Shown here: piece by piece, positions 27,712 to 35,942 of the stretch
How the letters are laid out: every line of letters starts with the position of its first letter
How positions within the stretch are numbered: the stretch's first letter is position 1
Origin: Actinomycetes bacterium
Lineage (GTDB): Bacteria; Actinomycetota; Actinomycetes; Propionibacteriales; Nocardioidaceae
Length of the DNA: 64,000 nt
Reading direction: 5' to 3'
NCBI GenBank assembly: GCA_023417775.1
Contig: JAEZEJ010000047.1
Location: forward strand, 3,551-67,550
Notes under the pieces: model-generated
Databases searched by the model: none
What the model was told of the DNA's origin: nothing
The model's input: the letters and a program-made list of their open reading frames with translations, nothing else
Made by a program: the position numbers and the translations under genes

Positions 27712-27812
27712 GTGCGCCATCAACCTCTCGGTGGCCGTGGCCGTGCGCCATCAACCCTTCCACCAACGTTCTGGTGGGCTGTCTACCTTTCCAGAGCCGA
27801 TGAGGTTGATGG
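27712..27812. repeat. composite repeat before dapB
   Basis: GTGCGCCATCAACC occurs twice (27712-27725 and 27743-27756, 31 bases apart), CCATCAACCTC (27717-27727) is inverted as GAGGTTGATGG (27802-27812), and CCACCA (27760-27765) pairs with TGGTGG (27772-27777). The stretch TCAACCCTTCC with its hairpin and the following GTC-ACCTT resembles 54993-55026, before gltB. The gap 27687-27880 holds nothing else apart from the dapB promoter. Confidence 0.5.
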
Positions 27813-27880
27813 TCTACCCCTCCACATCGGTTCGCGCACCCGCCGGACGTTCCGGTCTCGCCCGCTCCTACGATCGAGTC

Positions 27881-28630
27881 ATGACACGAGTGGCTGTGCT
27901 GGGCGCCCGAGGACGGATGGGATCGACATCGGTCGACGCGATCGAGGCGGCCGACGGCCTCGAGCTGGTCGCCGCGGTCGACAAGGACGATGCGGTCGAC
28001 GCGCTCACCGAGGCGCGCGCGGAGGCCGCCTTGGTGTTCACCACCCCCGATGTCGCGATGGATCAGGTGCGGTGGTGCGTCGAACAGGGCATCCACGTCG
28101 TGATCGGCACCTCCGGCTTCGGCGACGACAAGGTCGCGCGGTTGCGTGAGCTGGCCGCCGACCACGACGGCATCGGCATCCTCGTCGTACCGAATTTCTC
28201 GATCGGTGCTGTGCTGATGATGCGATTCGCGGCCGTCGCCGCTCCGTTCTTCGAGTCCGTCGAGGTCATCGAGATGCATCATCCCGACAAGGTCGATGCC
28301 CCGTCGGGTACTGCGGTGCGGACCGCCGAGATGATCGGTGCCGCTCGCAGGGAGGCCGGTTCCGCCGCCCTGCCGGATGCCACGACCACCGATCCCGACG
28401 GTGCCCGAGGGGCGAGCGTCGACGGGATCCCCGTGCACGCCGTGCGAGCCCGGGGCTTCACCGCCTCCCAGGAGGTGCTCTTCGGCGATCCGGGGGAGAT
28501 CTTCAGCATCCGGCACGACTCGTCCAGCCGCGAGAGCTTCATGCCCGGGGTGGTGGCTGCCCTCCGGGCGGTCGCCGAGCATCCGGGTGTCACCGTCGGC
28601 CTGGACTCCGTCCTCGGCCTCACCGACTGA
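27881..28630 (+). CDS. dapB: 4-hydroxy-tetrahydrodipicolinate reductase
   Basis: DapB reduces the DapA product to tetrahydrodipicolinate in lysine and diaminopimelate synthesis. The 249-residue protein has the nucleotide-binding AVLGARGRMGSTSVDAIE at the N-terminus, the catalytic EMHHPDKVDAPSGTA near 132 and ARGFTASQEVLFG, as in actinobacterial DapB. TACGAT lies six bases before the ATG, so the message is likely leaderless. dapA is 10 kb downstream, not in the same operon. Confidence 0.96.
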   Translation: MTRVAVLGARGRMGSTSVDAIEAADGLELVAAVDKDDAVDALTEARAEAALVFTTPDVAMDQVRWCVEQGIHVVIGTSGFGDDKVARLRELAADHDGIGILVVPNFSIGAVLMMRFAAVAAPFFESVEVIEMHHPDKVDAPSGTAVRTAEMIGAARREAGSAALPDATTTDPDGARGASVDGIPVHAVRARGFTASQEVLFGDPGEIFSIRHDSSSRESFMPGVVAALRAVAEHPGVTVGLDSVLGLTD

Positions 28631-28644
28631 TTCAGGAGCATTCC

Positions 28645-29673
28645 ATGCAGACGCGACAGATCCGCCTCGCCCGTCGTCCCGCCGGGGAGCCCGCGGAGGA
28701 CGACTTCGAGTTCACGACCCGCGACCTTCCGCCGTTGGAGGACGGACAGGTGCTGCTGCGCACGATCTATCTCTCGCTGGATCCGTATATGCGCGGCCGG
28801 ATGAGCGATGCCAAGTCCTATGCGCAGCCACTGGAGATCGGCGACGTGATGCTGGGACAGACGGTGTGCGAGGTCGTGGAGTCGGCCTCGGACCGCCGGT
28901 CGGTGGGTGACATCGTCCTCGCGTTCACCGGATGGCAGACGCACGCGATCGTGCCGGGCAAGCACACCCGCAAGCTCGACCCGTCGGCGGCGCCGATCAC
29001 GACGGCGCTGGGCGTGCTGGGCATGCCCGGGTTCACCGCCTACGGCGGTCTCCTGGGGATCGGACATCCTGCGGAGGGGGAGACCGTCGTGGTCGCGGCG
29101 GCGACCGGGCCCGTGGGCTCGGCGGTCGGGCAGATCGCGCGGGTCAAGGGCGCGCGGGCCGTCGGGATCGCCGGAGGTCCCGAGAAATGCGCGGCGCTCA
29201 TCGACGAGTTCGGCTTCGACGCCGCTGTCGACCACCGGGCTCCGGACTTCGTCGAGAGGCTCGCCGAGGCGACCCCCGATGGCATCGACGTGTACTTCGA
29301 GAATGTCGGCGGCCGGGTGACCAATGCCGTGATCGACCGCTTCAATCCGTTCGCGCGGATGCCGGTCTGCGGCGTGATCTCGGGGTACAACGCCGTCGAC
29401 GGTCTCGCCGATGCCGATCGGCTGGCGCCGGACTTCCTGCAGCGCATCCTGGTGGATCGGCTCACCATCCGCGGCTTCATCCAGGACGAGTTCATCGAGA
29501 GCCATCACGAGGACTTCGTGCGTGACATGACCGCCTGGGTGGGCGACGGCCGGGTGCGTTACCGCGAGGACATCGTCGACGGGCTCGACCAGGCCCCCGA
29601 GGCCTTCCGCGGTCTGCTCGCCGGACGCAACTTCGGCAAGCTCCTCGTCCGAGTCTCCGCCGATCCCACCTGA
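28645..29673 (+). CDS. NADP-dependent medium-chain oxidoreductase (CurA/PTGR-like)
   Basis: The 342-residue protein belongs to the zinc-free MDR branch that reduces activated double bonds. It has the N-terminal SLDPYMRGRM typical of PTGR/leukotriene B4 dehydrogenase relatives, the nucleotide-binding VAAATGPVGSAVGQIARVKGARAVGIAGG and YFENVGG, and ends ENFGKLLVR-like (NFGKLLVRV). The ribosome site CAGGAG lies seven bases before the ATG, and the gene follows dapB by 14 bases, so it is probably cotranscribed. Its natural substrate is unknown. Confidence 0.88.
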   Translation: MQTRQIRLARRPAGEPAEDDFEFTTRDLPPLEDGQVLLRTIYLSLDPYMRGRMSDAKSYAQPLEIGDVMLGQTVCEVVESASDRRSVGDIVLAFTGWQTHAIVPGKHTRKLDPSAAPITTALGVLGMPGFTAYGGLLGIGHPAEGETVVVAAATGPVGSAVGQIARVKGARAVGIAGGPEKCAALIDEFGFDAAVDHRAPDFVERLAEATPDGIDVYFENVGGRVTNAVIDRFNPFARMPVCGVISGYNAVDGLADADRLAPDFLQRILVDRLTIRGFIQDEFIESHHEDFVRDMTAWVGDGRVRYREDIVDGLDQAPEAFRGLLAGRNFGKLLVRVSADPT

Positions 29674-29745
29674 CCCTCCCGTCCGACTTTCGGCCGGTTG
29701 TGGCCCCTTACCGACGAGTAAAAGGGCCATAACCGGCCAGAAGTC
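29672..29745. repeat. palindrome family B copy 2, convergent terminator
   Basis: Arms 29685-29709 and 29721-29745 pair with few mismatches around an 11-base loop. The head GACCCTCCCG starts inside the TGA stop of the oxidoreductase gene. The core CCGGTTGTGGCCC is shared with the copies at 15410 and 62945. It lies between two convergent genes. Confidence 0.85.
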
Positions 29746-29785
29746 GCCCTCGAAGCCGGGACGTCCGGATGGCGGACGGGCGGGG

Positions 29786-30094
29786 TCAGGCCAGCAGGCG
29801 GAGGAGGGCGGCGCTCGCGGCGGCGGCCCCGACGACCACCAGGAAGGGCATCCGCCACCACAGCAGCACCGCCGCCACGCCGAGGGCCATCACCCGTGCG
29901 TCGAGGGTCAGTGTGCTGCCGTCGGCGACGACCTGCACCGCGACGAGCGCGCCGAGGAGCGCGACCGGGATGAGGGCGGCGGCTCGCACCGTCATCGGAT
30001 GGTCAAGGACGCGCGCGGGAAGGGACAGCCCGGCGAGCTTCAAGGCGTAGCAGCCGGCCGCGGTGAGCAGGAGCCCGACCCACAGCTCAGTCAT
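29786..30094 (-). CDS. azlD: AzlD-type branched-chain amino acid export subunit
   Basis: This 102-residue protein has four hydrophobic helices (LLLTAAGCYALKLAGL, AALIPVALLGALVAVQVV, VMALGVAAVLLWWRMPFLVVV, AASAALLRLLA) and fits the AzlD family, the small partner of AzlC exporters for branched-chain amino acids (BrnFE in Corynebacterium). The ATG at 30094 overlaps the azlC stop, the usual coupled arrangement. An upstream extension of the frame is an antisense-like shadow of azlC. Confidence 0.88.
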   Translation of the reverse strand: MTELWVGLLLTAAGCYALKLAGLSLPARVLDHPMTVRAAALIPVALLGALVAVQVVADGSTLTLDARVMALGVAAVLLWWRMPFLVVVGAAAASAALLRLLA

Positions 30095-30779
30095 CGCGAG
30101 CTCCGATGCGGTGCTGCAGCAGGAGACCGGCGAGCAGCGCGAGGCCTCCGCCGACGATGATCGGCACGCCGGCGGGGGAGAGCGGCACCAGGCCGAGGGC
30201 GATCGCGGCGCCCAGGACCGCGACCACTCGCGTGATCGCCGAGTCGAGCCGTGGCCAGAGCAGGGCGAGGAAGGCCGCTCCCACGGCGGCATCTAGCCCG
30301 AAGTCCCGCGGATCGCCGATCGCGGTGCCGGCCAACGCCCCCACGAAGGTGAACAGGTTCCACAGCACGAAGACCGAGGCCCCGGTCCAGTAGAACCCGA
30401 GCCGTGCCTGATGGGATGTCGCGCGGGTGACGGCCATCGCCGTCGACTCGTCGATGACGAGCTGGGCGGCGAGCGGCCGACGCCAGCCCCGCACATCCAG
30501 CAGCCGCGCGAGACTCAGCCCGTAGAAGAGATTGCGTCCGCCCAGCAGCACCGAGGTGACGGCGCCGGCGAACGGGGAGCCCCCCGAGGCGATCACCCCG
30601 ACATAGGCGAACTGCGAGGCGCCGGTGAACATCAGCAGCGACATCGCGCAGGCCTGCCACACGCTCAGACCCGCCGCCGTCGCCAGCGCGCCGAAGGAGA
30701 TGCCGTAGGCGCCCGTGGCGAGACCCACCCCGAGCGAGTCCGTGATGATCGAGCGGTCCGAAGGCGCGGGTGCGCTCAC
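30087..30779 (-). CDS. azlC: AzlC-type branched-chain amino acid exporter
   Basis: The 230-residue membrane protein has the AzlC landmarks YGISFGALATAAGLSVWQA, FTGASQFAYVGVIASGG and LLGGRNLFYGLSLA, followed by QLVIDESTAMAV, all typical of the family, with about six to seven helices. With AzlD it should export leucine, isoleucine or valine. The start overlaps the GNAT gene stop, so four genes on this strand (31806 to 29786) are translationally linked. Confidence 0.92.
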   Translation of the reverse strand: MSAPAPSDRSIITDSLGVGLATGAYGISFGALATAAGLSVWQACAMSLLMFTGASQFAYVGVIASGGSPFAGAVTSVLLGGRNLFYGLSLARLLDVRGWRRPLAAQLVIDESTAMAVTRATSHQARLGFYWTGASVFVLWNLFTFVGALAGTAIGDPRDFGLDAAVGAAFLALLWPRLDSAITRVVAVLGAAIALGLVPLSPAGVPIIVGGGLALLAGLLLQHRIGARDD

Positions 30780-31318
30780 GCCAGCCCCGTGTGCAGCCTG
30801 ACCTGCTTGAGCGCATCGCCCGTCTCCGCGGCGAGCTCGCGGTGCGCGCCATCGGGTGCCCAGCCGGCCGCTGTGGCGAAGGCCCGCGTGGCGTCATCGG
30901 TGGAGCCGAGCCACCAGACCGCCCGGGTGAACCGGTCGGCGCTCAGCGTGTCGGCGCAGGCCTGGAGCAGCCGCGAGCCGTGGCCCTGTCCGCGGTGTGC
31001 GGCGCCGACGACGAACTCGCCGATCTCTCCGTCGGCCACGGGGTCAGCGTCCTCGTCGTGACAGGGATGTACGAGAGCGAAGCCGCGGACCGTCGCACGT
31101 TCGAGGGCGACGAGGACCCGTTGGCGGGCATCGCGGGGAGCCGCCAGCATCTGCCGCCAGCGGTCGGCCAGGTCGTGCGGGCGTACCGCGTCGAGCTGGT
31201 CGCCGAGCACATCGGCGAAGCTCTCCTGCCAGGCCGCCACCTGGAGCCGGGCGATCGCCTCGACATCATCGGGCCATGCCAGCCGGACGCTGACATCGGC
31301 GGTCGGTCCGGTGCTCAC
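30776..31318 (-). CDS. GNAT-family N-acetyltransferase
   Basis: The 180-residue protein has the GNAT fold with VRLAWPDDVEAIARLQVAAWQESFADVL at the N-terminus and the acetyl-CoA site in GEFVVGAAHRGQGHGSRLLQACADTL. The GTG at 31318 overlaps the stop of the upstream gene by four bases. The substrate is unknown; its coupling to azlCD may mean it acetylates an amino acid or simply reflects operon packing. Confidence 0.85.
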   Translation of the reverse strand: MSTGPTADVSVRLAWPDDVEAIARLQVAAWQESFADVLGDQLDAVRPHDLADRWRQMLAAPRDARQRVLVALERATVRGFALVHPCHDEDADPVADGEIGEFVVGAAHRGQGHGSRLLQACADTLSADRFTRAVWWLGSTDDATRAFATAAGWAPDGAHRELAAETGDALKQVRLHTGLA

Positions 31319-31806
31319 CGCGCCTCGCGCAGATAGGACCGTCCGCCGTCGCGGTCCAGTCGCCGCTCGGCTCGCTCGAAGGAGGCCTCCGAGGGCCACA
31401 ACAGGGCGAACATCGCGAGGATGCTGGGCACTCCGGCGATGAGCAGCGGCCAGGCCCCGTGGTCGACGAGGAAGCTGGCCAGCACGCCGAGCAGTACCGG
31501 GGCCTCCAGCACCGCGAAGCGCACCATGATGTTGGCCCGGAACGCGCCTAGCGCACGGGTCATCGCCTCGCCGCGGTCGGTGCCGATCGCGATGGCGGGG
31601 AGCTGGTCGGTCAGAAACCGGGCGAGGCCCACTGCGGCGGCCACGACGGCCAGCAACCCGAGGGTGAGCCAGAGGGGAGGCAGTTCGTGATCGCCGACGC
31701 CGCCGACGACGAAGAAGACCGCCACCACGATGAAGACCGGCGCGGTCAGCAGAGACATCAGCAGGGTGCGCAGGGCATCGCGACCTGATGGGGCGGTGTT
31801 GGCCAT
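31315..31806 (-). CDS. membrane protein of unknown function, paralogue of the next gene
   Basis: The 163-residue product has four hydrophobic segments ([77 protein letters not shown]). It shares layout and local sequence with the product of 31838-32338: a wide loop after helix 2, a [25 protein letters not shown] third helix and a short cytoplasmic tail rich in Glu and Arg. The family resembles small actinobacterial membrane proteins often found before thyA. Function unknown. Confidence 0.7.
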   Translation of the reverse strand: MANTAPSGRDALRTLLMSLLTAPVFIVVAVFFVVGGVGDHELPPLWLTLGLLAVVAAAVGLARFLTDQLPAIAIGTDRGEAMTRALGAFRANIMVRFAVLEAPVLLGVLASFLVDHGAWPLLIAGVPSILAMFALLWPSEASFERAERRLDRDGGRSYLREAR

Positions 31807-31837
31807 GGGCCCGAGTCTGTCACATCGAAGGACGCGG

Positions 31838-32338
31838 TCACGGCCGGGAGTCGAAGGCCTCGACGAGGCCGGAGGAGGCGCCGTCGGCCTCCAATGCCGT
31901 GGCGATCCGGGTGGTGTTGCGGACCGTCGGCCACGTCTCCACCGCGATCGCGACGACCGTGGCGATCGCGACGATGATGATCGGCCATCCGCCGTAGGGC
32001 ATCACGAAGGCGTAGAGCACCGCGAGGAGGAAGGGGAGTTCGAGCAGCAGCAGCGCACGGGCGAGATGGCGTTGGTAGTGCGAGAGCGCGGCGGTCAGCG
32101 CGGCGTCGGTATCGAGACCGGCGGGAAGGGGCGGGATACGGGTCCAGGAGCGCTCGACGTTGACGACCGCGGCGATCAGCACGACCAGGAGACCAGCGAC
32201 GGCCCACCACGGCGGGAAGGGCTCGTCGGTGCCGCCGAGCGCGAGGGACAGCAGCGTGGCGAAGACGGCGGTCACGGTGAGCTGGATGATGACCAAGGTG
32301 CGCAGTTGCTTGACCTGCTGGGCGTTGCCCTCGTCCAT
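31838..32338 (-). CDS. membrane protein of unknown function
   Basis: The 166-residue protein has four predicted membrane helices ([74 protein letters not shown]). AGGAGAGGACGTC precedes the ATG at 32338, which settles the start; the frame extends far upstream only as a shadow of thyA. It is a tandem paralogue of the gene at 31315-31806, with a 31-base gap. Function unknown. Confidence 0.7.
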   Translation of the reverse strand: MDEGNAQQVKQLRTLVIIQLTVTAVFATLLSLALGGTDEPFPPWWAVAGLLVVLIAAVVNVERSWTRIPPLPAGLDTDAALTAALSHYQRHLARALLLLELPFLLAVLYAFVMPYGGWPIIIVAIATVVAIAVETWPTVRNTTRIATALEADGASSGLVEAFDSRP

Positions 32339-32452
32339 GACGTCCTCTCCTCGGCGCGTGCCGCCCAGTATCCCACGGCCGCCGGGCGACCTGGCGTCCC
32401 ACGACATGACGAGGGGCTCGGGCTGTCGGCGCCGGGCGGTAGTCTGAGGCGC

Positions 32453-33247
32453 ATGCGGGCCTACCTCGATCTCGTGCAGCGCATCCTCGACGACGGCGCC
32501 GAGAAGTCCGATCGCACCGGCACCGGCACGCTCAGCGTGTTCGGCCATCAGATGCGGTTCGACCTCTCCGAGGGCTTTCCTCTGGTCACCACCAAGAAGG
32601 TCCACCTGCGCTCGATCATCGGCGAGCTGATCTGGTTCATCTCCGGCGACACCAATGTCCGCTATCTGCACGACAACCGGATCTCCATCTGGGACGAATG
32701 GGCCGACGAGAACGGCGACCTCGGGCCCGTCTACGGGCACCAGTGGCGGTCCTGGCCCACACCGGACGGCCAGCACATCGACCAGCTCGCCCGGGTGATC
32801 GAGAACCTGCGCCGCGATCCGGACTCGCGGCGGCACCTGGTCAGTGCCTGGAATGTCGCGGAACTGGACCAGATGGCGCTCGCCCCCTGTCACGCCTTCT
32901 TCCAGTTCTATGTCGCCGACGGCAAGCTGTCGTGCCAGCTCTATCAGCGTTCGGGCGATGTCTTCCTGGGCGTCCCCTTCAATATCGCCTCGTATGCGCT
33001 GCTGACCCATATGGTCGCCCAGGTCACAGGACTCGAGGTCGGCGACTTCGTGCACACGCTCGGTGACGCCCACCTGTACCTCAACCACCTCGATCAGGCG
33101 CGCGAGCAGTTGTCGCGCGAGCCGCGCCCGTTGCCGCGCCTCGAGCTGGACCCCGCCGTCACGTCCATCGAGGACTTCGCGATCGAGTCGGTGACGGTGC
33201 GCGACTACGATCCCCATCCGGCGATCAAGGCGCCCGTCGCCGTATGA
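32453..33247 (+). CDS. thyA: thymidylate synthase (ThyA type)
   Basis: ThyA methylates dUMP with methylene-tetrahydrofolate, yielding dTMP and dihydrofolate. The 264-residue protein has [20 protein letters not shown], the catalytic cysteine in [12 protein letters not shown], and [26 protein letters not shown] lies seven bases before the ATG, suggesting a leaderless transcript. It is coupled to folA, which recycles the dihydrofolate produced, by an ATGA overlap. Confidence 0.97.
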   Translation: MRAYLDLVQRILDDGAEKSDRTGTGTLSVFGHQMRFDLSEGFPLVTTKKVHLRSIIGELIWFISGDTNVRYLHDNRISIWDEWADENGDLGPVYGHQWRSWPTPDGQHIDQLARVIENLRRDPDSRRHLVSAWNVAELDQMALAPCHAFFQFYVADGKLSCQLYQRSGDVFLGVPFNIASYALLTHMVAQVTGLEVGDFVHTLGDAHLYLNHLDQAREQLSREPRPLPRLELDPAVTSIEDFAIESVTVRDYDPHPAIKAPVAV

Positions 33248-33741
33248 GCGGTCCTCGAACGCCTCGCACGACCCTCGTCGTGGCGATCGGCGCCAATGGC
33301 GTCATCGGTCGCGATGGTCAGATGCCGTGGCCGCGGACGGGTGATCAGGTGCAGTTCAAGGAGCTGACCTGGGGCCATCCGATCGTCATGGGACGCACCA
33401 CCTATCAGTCGATCGGCCGGCCGTTGCCCGGCCGGACCTCCGTCGTGCTCACCCGCGCCCATGACTGGGATCCCGGGGACGATGCGGTGCTCGTCGCCCA
33501 TGATCTGCCGACCGCCCTGCGGCTGGGACATGAGATCGACGACGACATCTTCGTCATCGGCGGTGCCGAGGTGTACGCGGCGGTGCGCGCGGCCGGGCTG
33601 GCCGATCGGTTGGTCGTCACCCATGTCGATCAGTCGCCGGACGGCGATGCGTGGTTCGATCCGATCGGAGAGGACTGGCGCGCCGTCCACCGTGAGCCGT
33701 ACGACGGCTACGAGATCGTCACCTACGAGCTCCGGGGCTGA
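33244..33741 (+). CDS. folA: dihydrofolate reductase
   Basis: FolA reduces dihydrofolate with NADPH. The 165-residue protein has [18 protein letters not shown], the active-site acidic residue in the [21 protein letters not shown] region, [11 protein letters not shown] and [13 protein letters not shown]. It starts inside the thyA stop and its last 23 bases overlap the 3' end of the convergent PucR-type gene, so the two transcripts must run into each other. Confidence 0.95.
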   Translation: MSGPRTPRTTLVVAIGANGVIGRDGQMPWPRTGDQVQFKELTWGHPIVMGRTTYQSIGRPLPGRTSVVLTRAHDWDPGDDAVLVAHDLPTALRLGHEIDDDIFVIGGAEVYAAVRAAGLADRLVVTHVDQSPDGDAWFDPIGEDWRAVHREPYDGYEIVTYELRG

Positions 33742-35254
33742 CGCCCACCGCCGGGTCGATGCCCGTGCGCAGGCGCCACGCCACGAGAGCCACGTGCAGA
33801 CCGAGCACGGACTCGACGTCGTCGAGGGAGATGCCGAGCGTCCGTTCGATGCGGGCGAGTCGGGCGTAGAGGGTCTGCCGCCGTACGCCGAGGCGTTGCG
33901 CCGAGAGGGTCTTGGAGCGCCCGGTGGCGAGATAGGCGTCCAGGGTGCTCACCAGTGCGCTCTGACCACGCCGGTCGGCGGCCAGGAGCGGACCGAGCTG
34001 TTCGGCCACGAGGGCGTCGATCCGTTCGGGGCCGATGCCGCCGGTCAGCAGGCGCTGCACGCCGACATCGCGGGCCAGCAGCACGCGCGTATCACCGGCA
34101 CGGGTGTCGGCGAGTCGGACGACGTCCCGGGCGATCTGGAGCGCCGTCGGCAGGTCCGTCCAGCGCTCGGACGGCATCGCGGACCCGATGGTCACCTCGA
34201 TGCCGCTGCCGCCCAGGGCGTGATGACCGTCGTGCAGGAGCTCGCGAAGTCGTCGCGGTGTCGTGCTCGGACCGGTGGCCAGCAGGGCGATGACGAGGTG
34301 CCCGACGGTCCCGGCGATGACCGGTCCGATGACCTCGGGCCACACTGACTCCACTCGACTCAGGCAGGGGCCGGGGTCGGCATGGGGATCGATCGCCACG
34401 GCCACCCCGAGCCTTCCGGTCGTCGGGAGCCCCGCGTTCTCGAGGCGGCCGGCGATCTCGTCGTGGGAGACCAGCGAGCCGGCGTTCAGATCGCTGACGA
34501 GGGCTTGGGCCAGGCTGGGGCGCCACCCCGTGTCCCGGTGCCGGGCGAGTTCGAGGGTGAGAGCGGTGGCGGCCCGCTCGGCGAGCCGGGTCAGCCGCTC
34601 GTCCGGCGTGCCGCACTGCAGGCGGACGGTTCCGAGGACGCGATGACGACTGCGCAATGGCGCGGTCGCCCCGGGGCCGTCGTGCAGCCGCACGGTGCTG
34701 ATGCGGCTCTGTTCGACGACATTGCCGTCCGGGTCGAGCAGCTCGGCCGCGCACCCGGCGATCCGCGCCAGTTGGTCGAGCACGGCCTGTGGTCCGGCGC
34801 CCTCGACGACGAGATCGAGCAGTCCGGCCCACCCGGCGTCCTCTGCGGCGGCATCGAGTCGCGCCCGGACGGCGAGCTCGTGGAAGTCCTCGACCATCCG
34901 CACGAAGGGGACGACGCGCGAGAAGGTGAGGAACCCCAGCCCGGCCCGCCGTGCGGCGTCGACCATCGCCTCGGGAGGTTCCAGGAAGGAGCGGCCGAGC
35001 TCCAGGGCGAGGGCGGCGCAGCCGGCACGCGCGAGCGAGGTGACATAGGCATCGAGTTGATCGGCATTCGCACCGTGCAGTCCCAGCCCGGTGGTCAGCA
35101 GCAGCTCGCCGCCCGCGAGCAGGCCGCTCATCTCGTAGACCTCGGAGGAATGCACCCAGCGGATGTCGATGGTGTCGGGATCGCCGGTGAGGAGCTGCGT
35201 CCCGGCGGCGCGGAAGGAGGGCAGGCCCAAGACCTCGGCGAGGGTGGTGTGCAT
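33719..35254 (-). CDS. PucR-family transcriptional regulator
   Basis: The 511-residue protein has an N-terminal PucR domain (VLGLPSFRAAGTQLLTGDPDTIDIRWVHSSEV), a GGDEF-like central region (about 285-400) and a C-terminal PucR helix-turn-helix (AQRLGVRRQTLYARLARIERTLGISL). The family controls purine, pyrimidine and amino-acid catabolic genes. AGGAGG lies four bases before the ATG. It is divergent from a cytosine deaminase-codB operon and therefore probably senses a pyrimidine; two direct repeats in the gap are candidate binding sites. Confidence 0.88.
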   Translation of the reverse strand: MHTTLAEVLGLPSFRAAGTQLLTGDPDTIDIRWVHSSEVYEMSGLLAGGELLLTTGLGLHGANADQLDAYVTSLARAGCAALALELGRSFLEPPEAMVDAARRAGLGFLTFSRVVPFVRMVEDFHELAVRARLDAAAEDAGWAGLLDLVVEGAGPQAVLDQLARIAGCAAELLDPDGNVVEQSRISTVRLHDGPGATAPLRSRHRVLGTVRLQCGTPDERLTRLAERAATALTLELARHRDTGWRPSLAQALVSDLNAGSLVSHDEIAGRLENAGLPTTGRLGVAVAIDPHADPGPCLSRVESVWPEVIGPVIAGTVGHLVIALLATGPSTTPRRLRELLHDGHHALGGSGIEVTIGSAMPSERWTDLPTALQIARDVVRLADTRAGDTRVLLARDVGVQRLLTGGIGPERIDALVAEQLGPLLAADRRGQSALVSTLDAYLATGRSKTLSAQRLGVRRQTLYARLARIERTLGISLDDVESVLGLHVALVAWRLRTGIDPAVGVSPGARR

Positions 35255-35264
35255 GGGGCCTCCT

Positions 35265-35310
35265 GGACGTAGTGTCCATCAGGATACGCCTGCATACTGA
35301 CGCAGTGTCC
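35265..35310. promoter_or_regulatory. candidate PucR operators and divergent promoters
   Basis: GACGTAGTGTCC (35266-35277) and GACGCAGTGTCC (35299-35310) are direct repeats, 11 of 12 identical, offset by 33 bases (about three helical turns). TATCCT on the minus strand (35286-35281) would start pucR transcription near the first repeat; CATACT on the plus strand (35293-35298) would start the deaminase transcript within the second. Binding there would block or link both promoters. Confidence 0.5.
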
Positions 35311-35376
35311 TTTGACCGGGACATCGAGGGCTGGTGGAGTGAGGTACATCTCATCTTCCTGCGAAGGAGCATCACC

Positions 35377-35838
35377 ATGACCCTCACCGACGACGACCGT
35401 CGATTCCTCGATCTGGCGATCGAGCAGGCCCAGATCGGCTGGGACGAAGGGGGAGTCCCGATCGGCGCGGTGCTCGTCCACGACGGCCAGGTGCTGGCCG
35501 TCGGCCGCAATCGTCGTTTCCAGATGGACAGCGCGATCCGGCACGGCGAGACCGACTGCCTCGAGAACGCCGGGCGGCTTCCGGCCCGTGTCTACCGCGA
35601 GAGCGTGCTCTATACGACCTTGTCGCCCTGCTATATGTGCGCCGGGACGGCCGTCATGTACGAGATCCCCCGCATCGTGATCGGCGAGAACCGGAGCTTC
35701 CAGGCCAGCGAGGACTGGCTGCGCTCGTTCGGCAAGGAGCTCGTCATCGCCGATGATCCGACCTGCCGGTCGTTGATGGAGACGATGCTCGTCGAGCGCC
35801 CCGAGCTGTGGGCCGAGGACATCGGAGAGGAAGCATGA
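35377..35838 (+). CDS. cytosine deaminase, yeast Fcy1-like zinc enzyme
   Basis: The 153-residue protein has the zinc-dependent deaminase motifs HGETDCLENAG (His and catalytic Glu) and SPCYMCAG (two Cys). Beyond the general fold, it resembles yeast cytosine deaminase over its full length: EGGVPIGAVL, LENAGRLPARVYRESVLYTTLSPC, and the C-terminal RPELWAEDIGE correspond to remembered yeast segments. It therefore probably converts cytosine to uracil. The cytosine permease gene follows, and a PucR-type regulator is divergent. AAGGAG precedes the ATG. It is unrelated to the amidohydrolase-type CodA of E. coli, so I do not use that symbol. Confidence 0.85.
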   Translation: MTLTDDDRRFLDLAIEQAQIGWDEGGVPIGAVLVHDGQVLAVGRNRRFQMDSAIRHGETDCLENAGRLPARVYRESVLYTTLSPCYMCAGTAVMYEIPRIVIGENRSFQASEDWLRSFGKELVIADDPTCRSLMETMLVERPELWAEDIGEEA

Positions 35839-35942
35839 GCGCGCGCAGTACCGAGTTTTGCTCCACCTTCGTCAACCGAGGAGGGCTCCCGTTGACGAAT
35901 ACGGAGCACATCTCGGTCCAGGCCGAGGGAGCGGTGTCATGA
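35835..35942 (+). CDS. 35-codon bridging mini-ORF between cytosine deaminase and codB
   Basis: ATG 35835 overlaps the deaminase stop (ATGA); the ORF ends in a TGA that overlaps the codB start at 35939, again ATGA. GGAGAGG precedes its ATG. The sequence CATGAGC occurs at 35834-35840 and 35938-35944, and between the copies lies a family A palindrome. It looks like an insertion at a coupled stop-start junction that remained translatable. The peptide (begins MSARSTEFCSTFV) is mostly the translated palindrome and is unlikely to have a function of its own. Confidence 0.45.
   Translation: MSARSTEFCSTFVNRGGLPLTNTEHISVQAEGAVS
35848..35919. repeat. palindrome family A copy 2
   Basis: Arms 35848-35876 and 35891-35919 are imperfect inverted complements around a 14-base loop (CGAGGAGGGCTCCC). 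The core GTCAAC...GTTGACGAAT, the TGCTCC/GGAGCA and ACCGAG/CTCGGT blocks and the loop length match copy 1 at 4786-4861. The copy lies wholly inside the translated bridge between two genes. Confidence 0.8.

Noticed and set aside
30087..30897. Alternative long frame over azlC starting with a Pro/Arg-rich sequence
   Set aside because: It is out of frame with the well-matched AzlC protein and is Arg/Pro-rich like other shadow frames.
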